Positions 1 through 6,905 of a stretch of 10,705 bases of DNA are shown piece by piece. Location of the stretch: the NCBI GenBank assembly GCA_025359585.1, contig JANYFX010000626.1:1-10705 (forward strand), written 5' to 3'. Origin of the DNA: Rhizobacter sp. Lineage in GTDB: Bacteria; Pseudomonadota; Gammaproteobacteria; Burkholderiales; Burkholderiaceae_C. The notes under the pieces were generated by a model that was not told the DNA's origin, ran no database searches, and saw only the letters and a list, made by a program, of their open reading frames with translations. The number at the start of each line of letters is the position of its first letter. Position 1 is the stretch's first letter. A program made the position numbers and the translations under genes.

Positions 1-440
1 GGCCCGGCGAGTGCTTTCAGCATCGGGATGCCACCGGCCTGCATCGCCGGAAAGAACTTCAGGAAAAAGTAGCCGTCGGCGTTGGCCTGCATCACTTCGC
101 TGCCGGTTGCAGTGCCCGGCAACAGCGGCAGGCCGATGTCACGGCAGGCGTTGCCGATGGCGCTGGTGTAGCCCGGGCTCACCGCGAACGTGCAACCCAC
201 GTCCTTCGCGGCCTGCGCGTCGGCAATGCTGCGCACCGTGCCCGCGCCGAGGATCGCTCCCGGCACCGAGCGTGCGATCGCTTCCATGCACTTCAATGCG
301 ATCGGCGTGCGCAGCGTCACTTCGAGCACCCGCACGCCCCCATCGACGAGCGCCTGCGCCATCGGCACCGCGTCTTCGAGCTTGTTGATGACGATGACCG
401 GAATCACCGGGCCGTAGTTCACGAGTTCGAGTGTGTTCAT
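1..440 (-). CDS. eda: KDPG aldolase, Entner-Doudoroff pathway (3' end beyond left edge)
   Basis: Class I aldolase that cleaves 2-keto-3-deoxy-6-phosphogluconate to pyruvate and glyceraldehyde 3-phosphate in the cytoplasm. About 146 of the usual ~210 residues are in the window; the C-terminal third is beyond position 1. Reading from ATG at 440, family motifs appear in order: VLEVTLRTP with the general acid/base Glu at residue 40, GAGTV at 66-70, a SPG turn at 88-90, the PGTATGSEV loop at about 108-116, and FLKFFPA containing the Schiff-base Lys at residue 128. GGAG (plus-strand 448-451) lies 7 nt before the ATG. The start is 16 bp after the edd stop, so the two genes are almost certainly one transcript. 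The 2-keto-4-hydroxyglutarate aldolase activity known for this family may also apply. Identification is firm. Confidence 0.95.
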   Translation of the reverse strand, partial: MNTLELVNYGPVIPVIVINKLEDAVPMAQALVDGGVRVLEVTLRTPIALKCMEAIARSVPGAILGAGTVRSIADAQAAKDVGCTFAVSPGYTSAIGNACRDIGLPLLPGTATGSEVMQANADGYFFLKFFPAMQAGGIPMLKALAG

Positions 441-456
441 CACGTTGCTCCGAAAT

Positions 457-2271
<1,815 letters not shown>

Positions 2272-2300
2272 GGCAGGCTCGCTCCGTAACTGATATGTCA

Positions 2301-2329
2301 ATTGTTCCGTAACCTGGTTACATCGTCAA
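2301..2329 (-). promoter_or_regulatory. Probable sigma-70 promoter of edd-eda
   Basis: On the minus strand TTGACG (2329-2324, 5/6 match to TTGACA) is followed after exactly 17 nt by AACAAT (2306-2301, 4/6 match to TATAAT). Transcription would begin near 2294, giving a leader of roughly 20-25 nt that contains the GGAG ribosome site. It is the best promoter-like pair in the gap between the TetR gene and edd. No experiment supports it. Confidence 0.5.
2308..2322. promoter_or_regulatory. Palindromic operator-like site in the edd promoter spacer
   Basis: GTAACC-T-GGTTAC at 2309-2321 is a perfect 6+1+6 inverted repeat, located wholly between the proposed -35 and -10 elements, where a bound repressor would exclude RNA polymerase. 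Read on the minus strand with its flanks it fits TGTAA-N5-TTACG. This resembles the TGTAA-N5-TTACA layout described for HexR (RpiR family, KDPG-responsive) in gammaproteobacteria, except for the last base and a GC-rich core. Whether HexR, the neighbouring TetR or another protein binds it is inference. Confidence 0.55.
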
Positions 2330-2347
2330 ATCAATCTGCAGTGTTCC

Positions 2348-2989
2348 TCAACGAAACATCGCGAGCGCCATCGCCCGGGTAGAGGCCTTCAGCGTGTCCC
2401 AGCCTGCATCACTCTGGATGTTCAGGCCGCCGAAAATGCGGATCTTGCGGCTGCGCAGCAGCAGGTACTGCACGCCGGCGATCAGCAGCAGCGTGATGCC
2501 TCGCAGCTCGGGCCGCGCATCGAACTCCTTGCCGCCGAGCAGCCGCGCAGCCTGCTCGCCCCAGGCTTCGCGCTCGGCTTCGAGAATGGCAGCGAGCTCG
2601 TTGCGCTCCACCACTTCGGCCGCCAGGATCTCGAGCGTCAGCGGGCGCGCGCGCAGGCCGTCGATGAAGTGTTCGAAGAAGCGCGCGAAACGCTCCGCGG
2701 CCGGCAGCGCCAGAAACTCTTTCGGCTCGGGGCCGAGCAACTCTTCGACATCGGGCCAGAAGCGGCCGCTGTCGCCCCAGGCTTTCAGCAGCTCGGGCAT
2801 GCCACCGAAGTAGCGGTAGATCAGCACCTTGTCGACGCCGGCGTGTTTGGCGATCGCGTTGACGCCGATGCCACCGAAGCCGTCGCGCGCCAGCACCTCG
2901 CCCACCGCGGCGAGGATCAGCTTCTCGGTCGCGGCCCGGTCACGGCTGGCGCGGGGCGCGGGGCGGTTTGACAAAGTGCCGGTCGTCAT
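2348..2989 (-). CDS. TetR/AcrR-family transcriptional regulator
   Basis: A 213-residue one-component DNA-binding regulator. The N-terminal TetR helix-turn-helix spans about residues 20-67: ATEKLILAAVGEVLARDGF, then the recognition region VNAIAKHAGVDKVLIYRYFGG, whose YRYF ending is typical. Residues ~75-213 are a mostly helical ligand/dimer domain that I cannot assign to a ligand class. It starts 29 bp after the stop of the Acg-like oxidoreductase gene on the same strand, so the two are probably co-transcribed and the regulator may control their shared promoter at 4211-4258. ATG at 2989 has no clear Shine-Dalgarno sequence, but no other methionine precedes the HTH. The open frame extends further upstream into the oxidoreductase gene; that extension has no TetR character and was discarded. 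edd follows after 76 bp, so a role in edd control is possible but unproven. Confidence 0.9.
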   Translation of the reverse strand: MTTGTLSNRPAPRASRDRAATEKLILAAVGEVLARDGFGGIGVNAIAKHAGVDKVLIYRYFGGMPELLKAWGDSGRFWPDVEELLGPEPKEFLALPAAERFARFFEHFIDGLRARPLTLEILAAEVVERNELAAILEAEREAWGEQAARLLGGKEFDARPELRGITLLLIAGVQYLLLRSRKIRIFGGLNIQSDAGWDTLKASTRAMALAMFR

Positions 2990-3018
2990 CGGGCCATTCT
3001 GGCAGCCCGCGGCCCGGT

Positions 3019-4197
3019 TCAGGCGCGCAGGATCGCGTCGACCCCGCGGCGCGGCTGGTGTTGCGTGGGCGCGCAGTGGCCGACGCGGCAGAACATCTGC
3101 ACTGTTTCCACACTCGGCGGCTGACCGAGCAACAGGCGGTGCAGTTCGTCGTAGTGCGTTTTCATCTCGGCGAACTCCTGAGGCGCCTGGCTCATCGGGT
3201 GCATCTGCAGGCCGAGCTCGGTGGCCTTGAGCTGCAGCCGCATGTAGGCACGGCCGGCGGCCACTTCGGCACTGCGTTGGCTGCCACTCGCGGCGTGGCG
3301 CGCCGTCGGGGTCGAAAGCCACACGAAGCCCATCGCCGTGCGGCTGTGGCCTTCGAAGCGGCTTGTCATCTGCTTGTAGGCGGTGCTGCCGGGCGCGGGC
3401 GGGTGGTCGCGGTCGAAGGCGCCGACCGCATTCGCGATGCGTGGCACCAGCGTGTTGATGCTGATGCCGTCACGGTGCAACGCGATCTCGCCGGGGCCGA
3501 CGCGGGTGAGACGCACGCTCTCCATCACGGTGCGTGGCGTGAGCAGCTCGACCTGGGCCGATTCCCAGCACAGCCTGCGCAGGCGCTCGACACGGGTCGG
3601 GTCGAGGCTGGCGTCGAAGTGCACATCCGGGTTCGTCATCGCGCCCTTCAAACCTTCGAGCGTGGCCGGCAGCACCGGCTGCGTGGTGTCGTAATCGGTC
3701 TTCGCAGTGCAGCGCCGCAGCAGCTGCGCGAACAGCGGGTCACGCGCCGGCGCGGCCGCCCCGGGCTGCCAATGGATGCGCGCCACGGGCCGGTCGTCGA
3801 TCTCGCGCGGCTTGAATTCGCCTTCGGGGAACAAGGTCACCACGGGCACCAGGCCGCGCTCCTGCAAGGCCAGCGCGAGCGCTTCGATGAAGGTGCCCTG
3901 CCCGACCATGATCTGGCGAAACCACGGGTCGGTCTCGGGCAACAGCCGGGTGCGGTCGACATGCAGGCTGATCGCGTCCGGTTCGCGCAGGTCGGCCAGC
4001 CAGGGCTGCCGATTGTGCGGGCTCGGCGCGAGGATCGCGTGGGCCAGCGCCCAGCGGCGGGTGTCGGGCTCCTTGCCCGGGCCTTGCCACGGCGCCAGGG
4101 CTTCGGCCGGAAAGTCGGTCGCGCAGCCGGCCAGCGACGCCACCGCGGCAGCGACCGTGCCCCCACCCACCAGACGCATGAAGATTCGACGCTGCAT
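3019..4197 (-). CDS. Acg-family FMN-binding nitroreductase-like lipoprotein with Tat-type signal
   Basis: A 392-residue protein related to the Acg branch of the nitroreductase superfamily (mycobacterial Acg/Rv2032 type), which binds FMN; catalytic activity of the branch is poorly defined. The N-terminus has a twin-arginine signal (RRIFM, residues 3-7), a hydrophobic Gly/Ala stretch, and a lipobox LAGC with Cys at residue 25, suggesting Tat export and lipid attachment. The first FMN-contact motif SPHNRQPW lies at 59-66, followed by a FIEALALALQERG helix near 103-115. A second domain half with SRTAMGFVWLST and AYMRLQLKATELGLQMHPMSQ fits the internally duplicated Acg layout. ATG at 4197 is preceded by AGGAG about 7 nt away. 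The TetR gene follows after 29 bp, and two palindromes overlap the promoter. The physiological substrate cannot be read from sequence; nitro compounds and quinones are guesses from the superfamily. Confidence 0.82.
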   Translation of the reverse strand: MQRRIFMRLVGGGTVAAAVASLAGCATDFPAEALAPWQGPGKEPDTRRWALAHAILAPSPHNRQPWLADLREPDAISLHVDRTRLLPETDPWFRQIMVGQGTFIEALALALQERGLVPVVTLFPEGEFKPREIDDRPVARIHWQPGAAAPARDPLFAQLLRRCTAKTDYDTTQPVLPATLEGLKGAMTNPDVHFDASLDPTRVERLRRLCWESAQVELLTPRTVMESVRLTRVGPGEIALHRDGISINTLVPRIANAVGAFDRDHPPAPGSTAYKQMTSRFEGHSRTAMGFVWLSTPTARHAASGSQRSAEVAAGRAYMRLQLKATELGLQMHPMSQAPQEFAEMKTHYDELHRLLLGQPPSVETVQMFCRVGHCAPTQHQPRRGVDAILRA

Positions 4198-4211
4198 AAC
4201 ATTCTCCTGTT

Positions 4212-4227
4212 GTCACCATAAAGTGAC
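4212..4227. promoter_or_regulatory. Proximal operator-like palindrome (site 2)
   Basis: GTCACC-ATAA-AGTGAC repeats site 1 with the same arm length and 4-bp spacer and one broken pair in the arms. It covers the predicted transcription start. Flanking bases are also conserved (T before and T after on the plus strand in both sites), so the shared motif is tGTCACCAWAWrGTGACt. Duplication of an 18-bp motif at one promoter is unlikely by chance. Confidence 0.66.
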
Positions 4228-4230
4228 TAC

Positions 4231-4258
4231 AGTATGTCACCAAATGGTGACTTGTCAA
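4231..4258 (-). promoter_or_regulatory. Probable promoter of the oxidoreductase-TetR pair
   Basis: On the minus strand a perfect TTGACA (4258-4253) is followed after 16 nt by CATACT (4236-4231, 4/6 match to TATAAT). Transcription would start near 4224, leaving about 27 nt of leader with AGGAG before the ATG at 4197. The whole spacer is occupied by the distal palindrome, and the start region by the proximal one. Confidence 0.6.
4236..4251. promoter_or_regulatory. Distal operator-like palindrome (site 1)
   Basis: GTCACC-AAAT-GGTGAC is a perfect inverted repeat with 6-bp arms and a 4-bp spacer. It lies between the proposed -35 and -10 elements and just overlaps the -10. The size and symmetry suit a dimeric regulator such as the co-directional TetR protein. 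It is 24 bp centre to centre from a near-identical second copy. Confidence 0.68.
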
Positions 4259-4267
4259 ATGCAACCC

Positions 4268-4283
4268 GTCTGCAGCGGCAGAC
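4268..4283 (-). terminator. Short hairpin 3' of the OmpA-domain gene
   Basis: On the minus strand GTCTGC-CGCT-GCAGAC forms a perfect 6-bp stem with a 4-nt loop, starting 24 nt after the stop codon at 4307. There is no proper U-tract afterwards (GGGTTGCATTT), so it is at best a weak terminator. It lies just upstream of the oxidoreductase promoter and could insulate it. Confidence 0.25.
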
Positions 4284-4306
4284 TTCGACTCCAGAAAACG
4301 CCCCGC

Positions 4307-4801
4307 TCAGCGCAGGCGCACGTCGACGCGGCGGGCTTCGCGCGGGTCGGCGCCGCCGGTCGTCAGCGACGGTTTGTCCATGACCAGGCGGTCGGGCGTG
4401 ACGCCGTTGGCTTCGAGTGCATGGCGCACCGCCAGCGCGCGCTTCTTGGCGAGCTCGGCATTCTGGGCGGCGTCGCCGCTGGCATCGTGAAAGCCCGAGA
4501 TCAGGATGTTCTTGCTGCCGTCAGCACGCGCCACGTCGGCCGCACGGGTCAACGCGGCCTGCGCTTCGTTGGACAAGGCGTCAGAACCGGTTTCGAAGTA
4601 GACCCGCGCTTCGGGCTCGGCCGCATCGGCGCTTGCCATGGCCGCCGCGGTGGCAGCCGTCGGCGCGGCGGCCTGGGCCGCCGGCTTGGCACGTTGTGTG
4701 CTCGATATGGCCAGCGCCAGCACGCCACCGATCACCAGGGCCACCAGACCTGCCAGTACCATCAGTGCATAACTTTGCGCTTCGTCGTTCTGATCGTTCA
4801 T
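4307..4801 (-). CDS. Small OmpA-domain protein with an N-terminal membrane anchor
   Basis: A 164-residue protein with a hydrophilic start, one transmembrane helix at about residues 11-32, an Ala/Pro-rich linker (~38-62), and an OmpA/MotB-like C-terminal domain (~66-164). Domain signs are VYFETGSDAL at 67-76, GFHDASGD at 103-110 (Asp106 in the place of the diaminopimelate-binding Asp), NAELAKKRALAV at 114-125, and RRVDVRL near the end with the conserved Arg at ~157-158. Such domains bind peptidoglycan non-covalently in the periplasm. The uncleaved-looking anchor without a signal-peptidase site suggests inner-membrane attachment, with the domain facing the periplasm. GGAGG lies 8 nt before ATG at 4801. 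It diverges from the ChaC gene across 42 bp. A specific complex cannot be named. Confidence 0.85.
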   Translation of the reverse strand: MNDQNDEAQSYALMVLAGLVALVIGGVLALAISSTQRAKPAAQAAAPTAATAAAMASADAAEPEARVYFETGSDALSNEAQAALTRAADVARADGSKNILISGFHDASGDAAQNAELAKKRALAVRHALEANGVTPDRLVMDKPSLTTGGADPREARRVDVRLR

Positions 4802-4827
4802 TCGAATTTCCTCCGTGTCGGTTTTTC

Positions 4828-4837
4828 ATTCTAGAGT
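4828..4837. promoter_or_regulatory. Overlapping divergent -10-like hexamers between the OmpA-domain gene and chaC
   Basis: Within the 42-bp gap, ATTCTAGAGT reads as TAGAAT on the minus strand (4833-4828, 5/6 match to TATAAT) and TAGAGT on the plus strand (4832-4837, 4/6). The minus-strand hexamer suits a short leader containing GGAGG. The plus-strand hexamer ends exactly six bases before the chaC ATG, which lacks a Shine-Dalgarno sequence. No good -35 element was found for either direction, so these calls are tentative. Confidence 0.35.
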
Positions 4838-4843
4838 GGGGCC

Positions 4844-5452
4844 ATGAGCGCAGACTTTTCCACGCTGGCGGTTCGCGACACGAGCAGCATGCTGAGCGAG
4901 GCTATCCAGGCCTGGGGTGGGCAAGACGACCTGTGGGTCTTCGGTTATGCCTCGCTGATCTGGCGCCCCGAGTTCGAATCGGCCGAGCAGCGCCCCGCCG
5001 CCGTGCACGGCTGGCACCGAGCGCTCGAGATGCGCTCGCGCATCAACCGGGGCACGCCGGAGTGCCCCGGGCTCGTGTTCGCGCTGGTCTCGGGCGGCTC
5101 GTGCCGCGGCATGGCCTACCGCATCGAGCGCAGGCACGCGGCCGAACAGCTCGAACGCCTGTGGCTGCGCGAAATGCCGACCGGCGTCTACGACCCGAAG
5201 TGGCTGGCGTGCCGCACCGCCGCCGGCCGCATCAACGCCCTGGCGTTCACGCTCAGCCGCAACAGCCCGGCCCACACCGGCAGCCTGCCCGACCCGCAGA
5301 TGCTGGAGATCCTGCGCTGTGCCAACGGCCGCTTCGGCAGCACGCTCGACTACCTGCTGGAGACCGCCCACTCGCTGCGTGGCTGCGGCATTCGTGACCG
5401 CGACGTGGAACGGCTGGTCGCACTGGCCCGCCAGCACGCGCTGACGGCTTAG
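4844..5452 (+). CDS. Gamma-glutamylcyclotransferase, ChaC type
   Basis: Glutathione-specific gamma-glutamylcyclotransferases of the ChaC family release 5-oxoproline and Cys-Gly from glutathione in the cytosol. The 202 residues carry the substrate-loop motif FGYASLIW at 33-40 (family FGYGSLIW, with Ala replacing the second Gly), the HGWHRALEMRSRINRGT segment at about 55-71 with PG shortly after, and LWLREMPTGVYDPKW at 106-120, where Glu110 is the likely catalytic acid. The C-terminus has the helical ILRCANGRFGSTLDYLLET block. The first ATG of the frame (4844) is used; it lacks a clear ribosome site, and an internal Met at residue 16 is an alternative that keeps all motifs. The gene ends 6 bp from the stop of the converging nucleotidyltransferase gene. 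Not tied to calcium transport here despite the historical name chaC. Confidence 0.9.
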   Translation: MSADFSTLAVRDTSSMLSEAIQAWGGQDDLWVFGYASLIWRPEFESAEQRPAAVHGWHRALEMRSRINRGTPECPGLVFALVSGGSCRGMAYRIERRHAAEQLERLWLREMPTGVYDPKWLACRTAAGRINALAFTLSRNSPAHTGSLPDPQMLEILRCANGRFGSTLDYLLETAHSLRGCGIRDRDVERLVALARQHALTA

Positions 5453-5458
5453 AACCCG

Positions 5459-6082
5459 CTAGCGCGCTGCCGCTTCGGCGGCGGCACTGGCGGCCTGGCG
5501 CACGCTCGCCAGGTCGGCGAGGGTGTCCACATCGACCAGCACACCCGGGTCGTCGACTTCGAGCCCGAAGGCCGGGTAACGCGCGATCAGGCGGCGCGCG
5601 CCTTCGTCGCCGCTCAGCGTGGCGAGCTCGGAATACAGCTCGGCAGAAAACCCGACCGGGTGGCCACGGCGGCCCTTGTACTGCGCGTAGGCCACCGCGT
5701 GGTGCGCCAGCTCGCGCGCCACCGCCTGCAAGGTGGCCGGCTGCACCATCGGCATGTCGCCCGGCAAGACCAGCCAGCCGCTCGCATCGGGCCGCGCGTT
5801 CACACCGGCGCTGATCGAGTAGCCCATGCCCAGTGCCGTCTGGCCAGGCGCATCGACCTCGGGCAACACGATCACGTCACGCGCCGCCACGCTGCGGCGC
5901 GCCACGTCGGCGAGCGCTTCGGTGGTGACCACCACCACCTGCAGCCGGCTGCTGATGGCGTGGCCGAGCGTGGTGCCGAGCACGGTAGAAGCCCCCAGGC
6001 TCTGTTCGAGCTTGTGCTCGGCCCCGAGAAAACGCGATCCCTTGCCTGCTGCCAACACGATCACTGCCGCCCGCGAACTCAT
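5459..6082 (-). CDS. MocA/MobA-like nucleotidyltransferase
   Basis: A 207-residue NTP-transferase-fold protein, closest in style to molybdenum cofactor cytidylyltransferase (MocA), which joins CTP to molybdopterin for xanthine-dehydrogenase-family enzymes. It has the N-terminal nucleotide loop LAAGKGSRF at 10-18, GMGYSISAGV near 85-94, LPGDMPMV with the metal-binding Asp at 106-113, GRRGHPVGF at 137-145 (the GHP motif of this branch), GDEGARRLI near 158-166, and a VDVDTLADL end motif at 183-191. ATG at 6082 is preceded by AGGAG with a 5-nt spacer, which decides against a longer frame reaching 6193. No molybdoenzyme gene is present nearby, so the cofactor role is inferred from the family; a sugar-phosphate or other MobA-like nucleotidyltransferase remains possible. 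Confidence 0.82.
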   Translation of the reverse strand: MSSRAAVIVLAAGKGSRFLGAEHKLEQSLGASTVLGTTLGHAISSRLQVVVVTTEALADVARRSVAARDVIVLPEVDAPGQTALGMGYSISAGVNARPDASGWLVLPGDMPMVQPATLQAVARELAHHAVAYAQYKGRRGHPVGFSAELYSELATLSGDEGARRLIARYPAFGLEVDDPGVLVDVDTLADLASVRQAASAAAEAAAR

Positions 6083-6263
6083 TTCGACTCCTGTTTGATG
6101 CAGCGCTCGCCCGCATCTTCGCGACACGATGAACCCGGCACTCTGGCACCGAGAATGGGATGCGCAGCAGGTTTGAGCTAGTGGGAGCTTCACCTAAGGC
6201 CTACTACGTAAGCAAGTCTCACAGGGTGCACGGCACGGGCAAGGGTGTTTCTATACTCGGCGC
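6083..6263. other. Divergent intergenic region between the MocA-like gene and pdxH
   Basis: This is the longest gap in the window (181 bp). Its pdxH-proximal half is noticeably less GC-rich than the surrounding genes. It contains the AGGAG site of the minus-strand gene next to 6083 and the TATACT element of pdxH at 6252. I see no RNA gene, convincing hairpin or complete second promoter. Frames crossing it from either side show no recognisable protein. Confidence 0.5.
6252..6257 (+). promoter_or_regulatory. -10 hexamer of pdxH, leaderless geometry
   Basis: TATACT (5/6 match to TATAAT) ends exactly six bases before the pdxH ATG at 6264. Initiation 6-7 bases downstream of a -10 would place the transcript start at or beside the A of the ATG. 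No purine-rich ribosome site lies in the usual window (the closest, AAGGG, is more than 18 nt away). A clear -35 element is not evident. Confidence 0.5.
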
Positions 6264-6899
6264 ATGGACGACATCGCCAACCTGCGTAAGAGTTATGAGC
6301 GTGCCGAGCTCGACGAGAACGCCTCGGCGCCGGCCCCGATCGATCAATTCGCCCTCTGGTTGCAACAGGCGCTCGACGCCCAATTGCCCGAGCCGAATGC
6401 GATGACGCTGGCCACCGTCGGCGCCGACGGCCGGCCTTCGACGCGCGTGGTGCTGATCAAGGGCTTCGACGCGCGCGGCATCGCCTGGTACACCAACTAC
6501 GCCAGCCGCAAGGGCCGCGAGCTCGCGGGCAGCCCGTTCGCGGCCCTGCAGTTCCACTGGGTCGAGCTGGAGCGGGTGGTGCGCATCGAAGGCCGGGTCG
6601 AGAAGGTTTCCGAAGAAGAGTCCGACGCCTATTTCAAGTCGCGCCCGCTCGACTCGCGCATCGGCGCCTGGGCTTCGCCGCAGAGCGAAGTGATCGCCTC
6701 GCGCGCGGTGCTGGTCGGCAACGCCGCGAAGTACGGCGCCAAGTTCCTGCTGAATCCGCCGCGCCCACCGCACTGGGGCGGCTATCGACTGGTGCCCGAC
6801 ACCTGGGAGTTCTGGCAAGGCCGCAAGTCGCGCTTGCACGACCGGTTGCGCTACCGCCTGGCGGGTGCCGAGTGGCTGCGCGAGCGGCTCGCGCCGTAG
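6264..6899 (+). CDS. pdxH: Pyridoxamine/pyridoxine 5'-phosphate oxidase
   Basis: FMN-dependent oxidase that makes pyridoxal 5'-phosphate from pyridoxamine or pyridoxine 5'-phosphate in the cytoplasm, using oxygen. The 211 residues match the family length. Motifs in order: MDDIANLRKSY at the start (family N-terminus), MTLATVGADGRPSTRVVLIKGFD at 47-69 in the FMN-binding barrel, WYTNYASRKGREL at 75-87, RIEGRVEKVS at 107-116, SRPLDSRIGAWASPQSEVI at 126-144, WGGYRLVPDTWEFWQGR at 171-187, and the closing RLHDRLRYR at 190-198. The start is fixed by homology to MDDIANLRK and coincides with the leaderless-type -10. Its stop is 6 bp from the stop of the converging hybrid kinase. Identification is firm. 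Confidence 0.97.
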   Translation: MDDIANLRKSYERAELDENASAPAPIDQFALWLQQALDAQLPEPNAMTLATVGADGRPSTRVVLIKGFDARGIAWYTNYASRKGRELAGSPFAALQFHWVELERVVRIEGRVEKVSEEESDAYFKSRPLDSRIGAWASPQSEVIASRAVLVGNAAKYGAKFLLNPPRPPHWGGYRLVPDTWEFWQGRKSRLHDRLRYRLAGAEWLRERLAP

Positions 6900-6905
6900 C
6901 GCGGC

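Noticed and set aside
2272..2301. TTG start of edd at 2301
   Set aside because: It would overlap the proposed -10 element, lacks a ribosome site, and adds residues absent from known Edd proteins. The TTGACA it contains was also considered as a -35, but no -10 follows at suitable spacing.
2990..3322. N-terminal extension of the TetR frame to 324 residues
   Set aside because: It overlaps the end of the oxidoreductase gene and has no recognisable TetR or other domain; the HTH begins normally about 20 residues after the ATG at 2989.
3740..4264. Minus-strand 174-codon frame crossing the oxidoreductase promoter
   Set aside because: It is an out-of-frame shadow of the oxidoreductase gene whose start lies within the palindromic operator region.
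6083..6193. Extended start of the MocA-like protein at 6193
   Set aside because: The extra 37 residues lack homology and the nucleotide loop would be abnormally far from the N-terminus; a strong AGGAG site marks the ATG at 6082.
6160..6405. Small plus-strand frame of 81 codons upstream of and overlapping pdxH
   Set aside because: It runs out of frame into pdxH, has no ribosome site and no recognisable similarity; the pdxH frame explains the overlap.
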